From JAXLWB01 sp046328715 (GTDB lineage Bacteria; Chloroflexota; Anaerolineae; Caldilineales; Caldilineaceae), in contig JAXLWB010000085.1 of assembly GCA_046328715.1 (NCBI GenBank), positions 1-16,431 on the forward strand: a stretch of 16,431 nt of DNA, in the 5' to 3' direction. Position 1 is the stretch's first letter. The number at the start of each line of letters is the position of its first letter. Under the pieces are notes generated by a model, which did not search any database, was not told the DNA's origin, and saw only the letters and a program-made list of their open reading frames with translations. The translations under genes and the position numbers were made by a program. Shown in pieces: positions 1 to 7,100 of this stretch.

Positions 1-139
1 GCATCCGGTTGCCGATGCTGGTGGGGAGGGTGGTGATGCAGCCTCCCTGCTCCCAGTTTTTATGAGCGATGGGGCAGGCTTCGCCAGTGGATGTTGGGAA
101 AAGCAGCTGTTTTTGCTCAGATAAAAGCGCGTCAGATGA
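1..139 (-). pseudogene. Possible transposase fragment, truncated by the window edge
   Basis: One minus-strand frame is open from an in-frame TGA at 140-142 to the left edge. It reads like the middle of a DDE transposase: it contains LLFPTSTGEACPIAHKNW followed by EQGGC. This resembles the 'LLFPxxTGxxC...KGxGC' stretch that I recall just before the catalytic C-terminal part of an IS family common in Chloroflexi and cyanobacteria. No plausible start codon lies between the TGA and this motif, so the copy looks eroded or 5'-truncated. The assignment rests on one short motif; the rest of the gene would lie outside the window. From 140 to 381 I see no convincing gene or structured element. Confidence 0.35.
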
Positions 140-381
140 TCAGGTGTGACGCGGTGTTGTCCAGAGGAGGAGGGGAACCACGAAGGTCCCCCCGAAGTAC
201 ACAGTCAATGCTTGATAGCTTAATTGTCGTCTAGATATCATCCAGCGACACCCGAGCATCAAGGAGCGTGCTACACAAATATGCCAGTTGCTTGATGGTC
301 TCTGCTGTCGGTGTCTGGAAGGTCAAGTGCGCAGCAGCGCACCCGCCAATCGCATCATGCGTTGTATCGATTTTACAGGAG

Positions 382-1254
382 TCAACGCATATCACAGGCG
401 TTCAAATCTCCGCTGCGTAGCCCGGTCAGCAGCGCCTGTTGCCGCTGGGCAGAGGAGCCGTGGGTCCAGGATTCGGGCGAGACTTGGCCTTGGGTCTGGC
501 GCTGGATATTATCGTCGCCCACCGCCGCCGCGGCGTCGAGGCTCTGGGCGATCTCCTCGTCGGTGATCTCGGTCAGGTAGCCAGTTTCTGTGGCATGGTG
601 GGCCCAGACCCCAGCTAGACAATCGGCTTGGAGTTCAATCCCAACGGCCAGGCTTTGTGGCCCCGTGGCACCCGAGGCGTCTGTCTGCCCCAAGACGCCG
701 GTGAGGTTCTGGATATGATGGCCATACTCGTGGGCCAGTGCGTAAGCTTCGGCGAAGGGACCCCCTTGCGCACCAAAGCGATTTTGCAGCTCTTCGAAAA
801 AAGCGAGGTCCAGATAGACCATTTGATCGCGCGGACAATAGAAGGGTCCCATCGCAGCGTCAGCATAGCCACAGGCCGCCTGGGTCGCATCCGTAAAGAG
901 CACGGTCTTGGCAGGAGTGTATTGTCCTCCTTGCTGAGCAAATTCGTCCGTCCAGAAGGCCTGGATGCTGTTGACAAAGCCGACGATGCGACAATCCTGA
1001 CGGGTATTGGCGTCCTCGCCCGTCTGGCAGCTCTGTTCTACACCGGTGATGTCTTCGCCATTCTGCGTCGTTGCCACAGGCTCTTGCTGCAGCACCCCCA
1101 TCAGGTCACCGGGATTTACCCCCAGCAACAGCCCCACCAGCAAGACCACGATGCCTAGACCACCGCCCCCAAGCGCAACCGCAGTTCCCGTACGCCGGCC
1201 ACGCCGGTCCTCCACCTGAGAGGGATCCAAACGAGATCGATCGTTGAACGACAT
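382..1254 (-). CDS. ypfJ: Membrane-anchored neutral zinc metallopeptidase (YpfJ/KPN_02809 family)
   Basis: This is a 290-residue protein of the putative neutral zinc metallopeptidase family (PF04228), which has a zincin-like HExxH active site. A basic N-terminus (VEDRRGRR) is followed by one transmembrane helix at about residues 26-46, so the catalytic part is probably outside the membrane. Zinc ligands H175 and H179 and the catalytic E176 lie in AHEYGHH. The ELQADC motif at 207-212 supplies the likely third ligand (E207). The family block CGYADAAMGPFYCPRDQMVY (128-147) and the C-terminal THGSSAQR are intact. The length matches E. coli YpfJ (about 287). Six cysteines lie after the helix, which fits disulfides in an extracytoplasmic domain. 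The start at 1254 is chosen over an upstream in-frame ATG at 1311 because AAAGGAG sits 9 bases before it and the family's N-terminal motif begins just after. The physiological substrate of the family is not known to me. The gene is divergent from the helical protein gene at 1842. Confidence 0.95.
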   Translation of the reverse strand: MSFNDRSRLDPSQVEDRRGRRTGTAVALGGGGLGIVVLLVGLLLGVNPGDLMGVLQQEPVATTQNGEDITGVEQSCQTGEDANTRQDCRIVGFVNSIQAFWTDEFAQQGGQYTPAKTVLFTDATQAACGYADAAMGPFYCPRDQMVYLDLAFFEELQNRFGAQGGPFAEAYALAHEYGHHIQNLTGVLGQTDASGATGPQSLAVGIELQADCLAGVWAHHATETGYLTEITDEEIAQSLDAAAAVGDDNIQRQTQGQVSPESWTHGSSAQRQQALLTGLRSGDLNACDMR

Positions 1255-1263
1255 TGTTTTGTG

Positions 1264-1270
1264 CTCCTTT
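1264..1270 (-). promoter_or_regulatory. Ribosome binding site of the zinc metallopeptidase gene
   Basis: AAAGGAG on the minus strand, 9 bases upstream of the ATG at 1254. It decides the start against the in-frame ATG at 1311, which has no comparable site. Confidence 0.8.
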
Positions 1271-1288
1271 GCTAATAAACATTTTCTA

Positions 1289-1309
1289 GAGTGCTCTGAT
1301 TGAGCACTC
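1289..1309. promoter_or_regulatory. Perfect inverted repeat, candidate operator or leader hairpin
   Basis: GAGTGCTC, a 5-base spacer, then GAGCACTC: a perfect 8-bp inverted repeat 35 bases upstream of the metallopeptidase start. Its position between promoter and RBS suits a repressor operator or an mRNA hairpin. The half-site order is the reverse of a CIRCE element (GCACTC-N9-GAGTGC), so HrcA control is not implied. No cognate regulator is visible in the window. Confidence 0.4.
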
Positions 1310-1355
1310 AAAGCATTGCCACATCATGCCCTCTATTGTAAATCCGCATAAGATG

Positions 1356-1398
1356 AATCCTTGTAAGAATTTGAAGTAAATCCATGTAGGAATTTGAA
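1356..1398. repeat. Two direct copies of a 20-bp AT-rich repeat
   Basis: AATCCTTGTAAGAATTTGAA (1356-1375) recurs as AATCCATGTAGGAATTTGAA (1379-1398). There are two mismatches and a 23-bp period, close to two helical turns. It lies about 100 bp upstream of the metallopeptidase start. It may be a binding-site array or a minor tandem duplication. Confidence 0.5.
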
Positions 1399-1450
1399 CA
1401 AAGCCGATTGTCAGAATCAGAAATCTCCCTCCGACGTCAAAGCGCCGGAG

Positions 1451-1476
1451 GGCCAGCAACGGCGAGGTTGCTGGCC
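1451..1476. terminator. Hairpin in the divergent intergenic region, possible terminator remnant
   Basis: GGCCAGCAAC pairs perfectly with GTTGCTGGCC across a 6-base loop, followed on the plus strand by TTCCTTTGG. A CCCTCCG/CGGAGGG pair lies just before it. It stands between two divergent genes, so there is no obvious transcript to end. It may be a leftover from a lost gene or act as an insulator. A second small stem (TCGATT/AATCGA, 1507-1522) followed by an A- then T-rich tract lies downstream. Confidence 0.35.
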
Positions 1477-1541
1477 TTCCTTTGGTCGCGGCGGATGAGC
1501 GGTAGCTCGATTTCGCAATCGAAAAATTTCTTTATTTTTCC

Positions 1542-1566
1542 TTACAATATGTAATCTAGCTTACAT
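1542..1566. promoter_or_regulatory. Cluster of TTACA/TGTAA half-sites, candidate operator
   Basis: TTACAATATGTAA forms a 5-bp inverted repeat around ATA. Six bases later TTACAT completes a second palindrome, ATGTAA-N6-TTACAT. The cluster lies in an AT-rich tract about 280 bp upstream of the helical protein gene at 1842. TACAAT inside it could also be a -10 element, but I see no good -35 partner. The rest of 1567-1841 holds nothing I can name. Confidence 0.3.
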
Positions 1567-1841
1567 ACAGACAGGACTTTTTGCTGTAAGATTGCGTTCA
1601 GTGCTGGCAGCTTGGTCAGCAGCACTCAAACTTCTCTCGCACGGGAGAAGCGTACCCATATTCCTCACACCCACGGCACGGTGAACCAGTCCCAGCGTTC
1701 GGCGTGTTGCTCGCAGACAATTCCACAAGTACGCTTCACCGGCACCACCCCACTGCGCTTGCCATGAGAAGTAGTTTTTTCAGCAACAATTTTCCGCTTT
1801 TCATGCAGAGCTCAGGTAACCACGTAAAGGAAGCGCTACGT

Positions 1842-2579
1842 ATGTTTTATTCACCCAAAGCCTCGATCGATACCTTTTTGATCCACGGCAACCACATCCT
1901 GACCTATTTGGAGGGGCAGGCTGAAGCACAGACGCTGCTCGCCCGCTATGGTCTGGATGGCAGTCGCCTGCAGGAGGGCAGAAGCTTGCTCGCCCAGGTG
2001 CAAAATGATCACTGGGCGATGCGCAATCAGCGCCGCCAGCAGAAGGTCAGCACCATCAATTTACACGCCGAATGGGCACAGGCGCGCCGCCTCTATCGCC
2101 GTCATCGCCAGGCGGCACGCGAGGTGCTCAACAGCGATGTCTCCCTGCTCCTACGCCCTGGTCCGAAGAACTATGCCGAATGGCTGGCCGGGGCACAGGA
2201 GTTCTACGCCGCTATGCTCAGCCATTCCGACTATCAGGCAGCGTTGGCCACGGTTGACATCACGCCCGAGCAGTTGCTGCACGCCAGCCAATTGATCAGC
2301 ACGATGACCCAGCAGAAGAATGCGCAGGCCCAGAACCGGGAAGCAGCGCGCACTGCCAAGGTGCGCCGCGATCAACTGCTGAGCGAAGCCAAGGCGTGGT
2401 TTGCCGTCTTGATGGCGACGGCGCAAGTTGCCTTTCGTCAACAGCCGGGGATGCTCGAAGCGATTCGCATCTTGCCCGATCGGCTGAGCGCCGAAGAGAA
2501 GACACAGAAGCAGAGCAAGGCCAAGGCGGCAAAGACACCCCAAGCGGTTGCCGCCTCGCCAGCAGCGACCCTTTTGTAA
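1842..2579 (+). CDS. All-helical protein of unknown function with an internal duplication
   Basis: A 245-residue soluble protein with no signal peptide or membrane helix, predicted almost wholly alpha-helical and rich in Q, A, R and L. The start at 1842 has AAAGGAA 9 bases upstream; in-frame ATGs further upstream (1764, 1704) lack a site and add Ser/His-rich sequence. Two halves resemble each other. Residues 29-96 begin AQTLLARYGLDGSRLQEGRS, and residues 131-198 begin YQAALATVDITPEQLLHASQ; both share QxxLA, then LxxxxxL, then a long charged helix. An LPGPKNYAEWLAGAQEFY-like segment (RPGPKNYAEWLAGAQEFY, 105-122) joins them. The C-terminus (217-245) is a Lys/Gln/Ala-rich disordered tail. I recall similar two-repeat hypothetical proteins of about 200 residues in Chloroflexi and other phyla, without a known function. 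It is a single-gene unit with its own terminator. Confidence 0.85.
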   Translation: MFYSPKASIDTFLIHGNHILTYLEGQAEAQTLLARYGLDGSRLQEGRSLLAQVQNDHWAMRNQRRQQKVSTINLHAEWAQARRLYRRHRQAAREVLNSDVSLLLRPGPKNYAEWLAGAQEFYAAMLSHSDYQAALATVDITPEQLLHASQLISTMTQQKNAQAQNREAARTAKVRRDQLLSEAKAWFAVLMATAQVAFRQQPGMLEAIRILPDRLSAEEKTQKQSKAKAAKTPQAVAASPAATLL

Positions 2580-2636
2580 AGCAAGGTCCGCGCCTCATGC
2601 CCGTGGTGAGCATCGGCATGAGGTGCAGGAGAAAAG

Positions 2637-2674
2637 AATGGGGGAGGCACGTGACAGGTGCCTCCCCCATTTTT
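2637..2674. terminator. Strong intrinsic terminator, probably bidirectional
   Basis: A perfect 14-bp stem, AATGGGGGAGGCAC against GTGCCTCCCCCATT, with a 7-base loop, followed by a T-rich tract on the plus strand. The minus strand reads ATTCTTTTC after the stem, so it could also stop leftward transcripts. It begins 57 bases after the stop of the helical protein gene, between convergent genes. A weaker stem (CCTCATGCC/GGCATGAGG) precedes it at about 2593-2623. Confidence 0.85.
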
Positions 2675-2696
2675 GTTGATCGATTTGTAGATTGTT

Positions 2697-2854
2697 TGTG
2701 ATGCGACGAGATGGCCCCCTCCTAACCGCCCCTTGGGGGAGGAACTGAGGTTTGGATCGTTACGACTCGCCCAATGCGCAGAACTCGTGACATCTCCTAC
2801 CACGGCTCCCTCCCTTTCGGGGAGGGCTGGGGTGGGGCGGGATTACGCCTGGTG
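2697..2854. repeat. GC-rich palindromic repeat element, copy 1
   Basis: First of two tandem copies with a 158-bp period. It has two hairpin-forming parts: a CCCCTCCT...GGGGGAGGA stem near 2711-2743, and CCCTCCC-TTTCG-GGGAGGG near 2810-2827, followed by GCTGGGGTGGGG. The two ends are partly complementary. I recall this 'CCCTCCTAACCTCCCCC...GGGCTGGGGTGGGG' pattern as an intergenic repeat scattered in many bacterial genomes. No protein-coding potential is seen. Confidence 0.7.
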
Positions 2855-2999
2855 TGTGATGCAGCGAGATGGCCCCCTCCTAACCTCCCCCAAGGGGGAG
2901 GAACCGAGGTTTGGGTCGTTATGACTCTTCCCAATGCGCAGAACTCGTGACATCTCCTACCTCCGGCTCCCTCCCTTTCGGGGAGGGCTGGGGTGGGGC
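2855..2999. repeat. GC-rich palindromic repeat element, copy 2
   Basis: Second tandem copy, about 90% identical by eye to copy 1. Copy 2 has a cleaner first stem (CCTCCCCC-AA-GGGGGAGG) where copy 1 has several changes. The central CCCAATGCGCAGAACTCGTG and the second hairpin with its GGGCTGGGGTGGGG tail are unchanged. This pattern of paired arms with conserved ends fits a non-autonomous, REP/MITE-like element. Confidence 0.7.
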
Positions 3000-3046
3000 T
3001 GCATTGAGAAGCGGGTGAATTTCGATAAGGTTGGCAACGTCAGGAC

Positions 3047-3116
3047 GGGCACGAGAATGGGCAGAACGGAGTGATTTGATGTTTATCCACGTCCGTTTCT
3101 GCCCATCCTCATGCCC
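3047..3116. repeat. Long imperfect hairpin just downstream of the giant gene
   Basis: The arm at 3047-3070 (GGGCACGAGAATGGGCAG, then AACGGA) pairs with 3092-3116 apart from about two mismatches and one bulge, around a 21-base loop. It starts 9 bases beyond the stop codon of the giant gene on its strand. It lacks a T-tract, so it is not a textbook terminator, but it could protect the 3' end of the mRNA. It is probably a member of a dispersed palindromic repeat family. Confidence 0.55.
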
Positions 3117-3124
3117 CTACCGTA

Positions 3125-4136
3125 CTATCGACTGACCGCCGGGAGGAAGAGCTTACTCGTCTGCTCCTCCTCACTCGGTGTACTGCTCTCCGGCACCGAA
3201 CCCACTGACTGACTGTCTACTGTTTTACTGTCCACTGTCCCACTGTCCAACTGCCCCACTGCACCACTCGAAATCACCGGCAAGAAGACCTTCTTGACCG
3301 CCTCCGGGTTGTCCTCATTCGTGCCTTCCTCGCTCAACAACTCGTCGTTGGCGTTGGGGCTGAGGGCGGCGGTGGAGTTGATGCCAGTGGCGTCGTCGAG
3401 GGTCAGGTTGATGTAGCCATCGACACGCCCTTCGACGGTGCTGGGGCTGAAGCGGTTGGCGAGGGTCAGTTCACTGAACTTGCCCACGCTGACCCAGCGA
3501 GCGACAAACGAACCGACTGCCTTGCTGCGTTCACGGATGAGCAGTGTGCCGTTGGGTGCGACCACGTTGGCGGCCAGGGTGGCATACGGTCCGAAGGTCG
3601 CTGCCTTGGCACCGAGTCCACCGAGCACGGCTGTGTTGGCGTTGACCCCAGCGATGTAGATCACAATCTGTTTGGCCGTGACCGCACTGCTGGGTGCAGG
3701 TCCGACATAGCTGTGTTCACCGACGATGGCTCGACCACTGATGCGAATCTCAGTCGCAGCAGCGAAATACAACTTGGTGTTGTCGCCGACATTCCACTCC
3801 TTGAAGGAGTAGACACCACCGCTGAAGCTCACTTCACCACCCTTGGCTACATTCAGACTCAGGTAGTTGCCTGGGGCTACGTTGGCTGAGCCTGCCGAAG
3901 CCACATCGACGTTCTGTTTGCCGACACCGATGCCAGGCATGGCCACGAAGCGGTTGAGCAGCGGCAGGGCTTGCGGTGTCACCTTGGTGCCCTTGACTGT
4001 GCCAGGTCCACGCAGTTCGTTGTAGTTGGCATTGGCGAGTGCCGTGCCCTGACCGACGAAGAGTGTGTCACCCAACACCTTGCTCTTGCTGTCGGCGAAG
4101 CTGACACCGCTGCCGATACTGACCTCAGCACCATCG
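3125..4136 (-). repeat. Duplicated 3' end shared with the second giant gene
   Basis: This stretch matches 15411-16431 almost throughout, on the same strand. The encoded proteins differ at only a few positions until the tail linker. The main changes are VDVASAGSANVAPGN versus VEVAANAKVTLQPGN and the linker between the two FLP motifs. Many DNA differences are synonymous. The similarity ends at the stop codons. The upstream limit lies beyond the window. Confidence 0.9.
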
Positions 4137-7100
4137 CCCAGCCACGGTCCCTGGCTGGCGTTGCTGGCAGCGATGTCACCACTCATCACCTTGACATTCT
4201 CTCGCAGGATGATGCCTTCTGACCCGAAGACCACGAAGCCGTCTCGTTGCAGTCCACCTTGTCCAGGTGTCGGGGTGACGTTGATGGTCACCGTGGCCAG
4301 ATTGGAGGTGGCATCACCGTCGTCAGCCTTGAAGCTGAAGCTGTCCGTACCGAAGAAGTCGGTGTTCGGATCGTAGACCAGGTTGGGGGCGCTGCCCAAC
4401 AGGCGGCCCTGGGTCGGCTGCGTGACGATGATGTAGCTGAGGCTGTCGTCGTCACTGCTTTGTAGATTCAATGCCAGGTTGGCATTTTGCGGCGTGGTGA
4501 CCACCATACTGGTTGCCACTGGTGCGGCATTGCTAATGCGCCAACTGTGTTTGCTGGCCGGGTTGCCAGGTACGCGTACCTGGAAGCTGTGCGTACCATC
4601 ACCCAACGCGCTGTAGCGCTTCGGGCTGGTGCAGGCTGTAAAGCCACTGCCATCCAGCGAACACTCCAATTTCTCGACATCGCCCAGCCCACTGGCCTTG
4701 AACTCGAAGCGAGCGCTGCGGCTGGTGGTGTTGGCGGCTGGTGCTTCCTCGATTTCGACCAGGCGGCCCCGCCCCTTGACAGTCCAGGTGAAGGCAGCCG
4801 GCGTCAAGTCGACATAGCCCTGACCGTTGAGGGCACGCACCCGGAAGGTGTGACTGCCCACGCTCAGCTCCGCATAGATCGTCGGGCTGCTGCACGGGGC
4901 GAAGACGCCGTCGTCCAGTTGACATTCGAAGGCAGCACTCGGCTCGCCCGCTACCGTGCCGCTAAAGGCGAAGCTGGCGCTGGTCTCGTCACTATTGACG
5001 GGCGGAGTCTGCACCAGGGCGGTCTCGGGCGGATTACCAGTGGCGTAGTCGCCGACGACCCCCTGCTTGACAGTAATTACTTGTCCGGTCTTATCAATGG
5101 CCCGCACGGTCACGGCCAGGGTTTTGCCTTGCGGATCGAGAGCAGGATAGGCCACCGACCATTGGCCTGCGCCGTCCTTGCCGCTGGCAGTGACCCCATT
5201 GGCTGCGACTCCGAACTGGGCATTGGTGAAGGGTTGGTCGCCCACACGCACCTGAACCGCGGCCAGATTCTCCAGGTTGCTCACGCTGCCTTGCAAGACG
5301 ACCACGCCACTATCGACCGGCCAGCCGTTGTTCAAGCTTTGGCTGTCAATCGTCAGCGTGGGGCGCTGACTGGTGACGACAAAGTGGCTGGTAGCAACTG
5401 TGTTTTGGCGGTTGCCTGCCCAATCACTTGCCTGGGCCGCGAGGGTATGGGGGCCGTCGGCCATTGCAAGATCGACGCTGTTGAGGCTGGCCTGCAACTT
5501 GTCGGTGCGGGCAAAGGGGAAGGTGGCCACAACTTCGCCATCCAGGGAGAGGGTGACCTCCTTGAGGCCCTGGGCAGCTTCGGCGGCGACGGTCACCTGG
5601 ACAGCGCCCTGTGCATCAACCCTATTGCCCTCGCCCGGCGTGACGACCAAGGCTTTGGGGAGATTGCTCACTGTATCTACGCTGGCCTGGGCGACGGAGA
5701 GATCACTGGCTGCCGCAAGTGTCCCACTGCCACAGTTGGTGACGGGCGCTTGTACCAGTCGCCACTGTTGGCTGCTGGGAAGGGGATTGCCCTGCGGCTG
5801 CATAACAACCTGGGCGGCTGCATTGGCGCTTGCTGTATCCACTAGATAGTTGTTCAAGCGGCTTTGAATCGTGAAGTAGCCGTTGCCTTGATCGATGCGG
5901 TTCCAGAGTTGATTGTTGCTGGCAGGAACGTTGCGCGACCAGATGCCCAGTGGCGCACCGGCTGCCGTATTGAAACCGAGCAGATCTAAGAGAAAGCCGT
6001 TGAGCTTGCTCTGCAGCGAGCCATCGCTGTTGACATACCAGAGTTGGTTGGGACTCACGGGGTCGTTCTTGGGATAAGCAATCACCGCCGTGCCCAGATC
6101 GCTTTTGCCACCATTGATGTCGAGGACATAGGTGGTGGCACGGTTCTCGATCCAATAACAGCCTGGCGGCGTACTGGCAGTCGGGTTGATGGTGGCAGTG
6201 CTGCAATGTCCGTAGCCATCGCACGCCCGAGTGACGTATTGCGAGTTCGGCGCATCCGTTGCGTAGGTGTTGCTGACCACCAACCCATTGAGAATGGTGC
6301 GGTCGGGGAAGAGCGCCTGTAGGTTGGGGTTGGTATTGAACTGGCGCACGGGGGGGATCCCATTGGCGGGACAGGTAAAGCTGGCCTCGTCTACATAACG
6401 GTCTAGGACGTTACAGGAGACGGAGACATTATAGAAACTCTTGTTCAGGGTTGGGTTGAGCCAGGGCGAGCTGAGCGTGCCGCTGACCGTGACGCGCGGG
6501 GCCAGCGTGTCGATGATGCCACGCCAGGCTTTGTCGCTGCGCAGCAAATTGCCCACTTTGTCATAGGCCCGCAAGTCGATCTGATACTCGCTCTCCAGCC
6601 CGGCTGGCACGGCGATGCTCCAAGTGGTTGCTGCGGCTCCATTTTGCGCCACGCTGGCCGGCAGCCAGGTGCGGTTGAGCAGGGCGTCGGCCTGGGTTGA
6701 GTTGACGGTATTGGAGATGGCTGCGATCTGTTCGACCGAAACAAAGGCGACCTGGACCAGATCGACGCCTGCCGGGCCAGTGTCGGTGACGAGGCCGCTA
6801 ATGGTGATGGTGTTGCTGATCACGCTGCGAGCGGCATCCTGCGCACTCAGTTGAGCAACGGGGCCAAAGGCATCGACACGCACGGTGCCTGCATTTTCGA
6901 CCTCGGTGCGGTTGCCAGCGCTATCGATGGCGCGCAGGCTGACGGTATAGGTTCCGGTTGGGTCAAGCAGACCGGGGGCAAAGAGATAGTCGCCGCGCCA
7001 ACCGCCATTGATGGGTGCAGGTTGCCAGCCGTTGCCCTGAGCACCCTCTTGCCCCTGTAACAACAATTGCACCGCATCAGTCTTCACGCCGCCAGCATAG

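Noticed and set aside
2..124. Plus-strand open frame entering from the left edge
   Set aside because: Only 40 codons, Gly/Ala-rich, without any motif; the opposite strand gives the better protein-like reading.
1289..1309. CIRCE heat-shock operator
   Set aside because: The half-sites resemble CIRCE halves but in inverted order and with a 5-base rather than 9-base spacer.
1255..1311. Longer start of the metallopeptidase at 1311
   Set aside because: The added residues cover the ribosome site AAAGGAG and the inverted repeat; the family N-terminus begins at 1254.
1704..1841. Longer start of the helical protein at 1704 or 1764
   Set aside because: No ribosome site there, while 1842 has AAAGGAA at 9 bases; the extra residues are low-complexity.
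2697..2999. CRISPR-like array
   Set aside because: Two copies of about 158 bp with no spacers; repeat length and structure do not fit CRISPR.
4487..5845. A 452-residue open frame on the plus strand
   Set aside because: It lies wholly antisense to the ricin and Ig-like part of the giant gene, whose domains are clear. It has no ribosome site or recognisable motif, and long antisense frames are expected in G+C-rich coding DNA.
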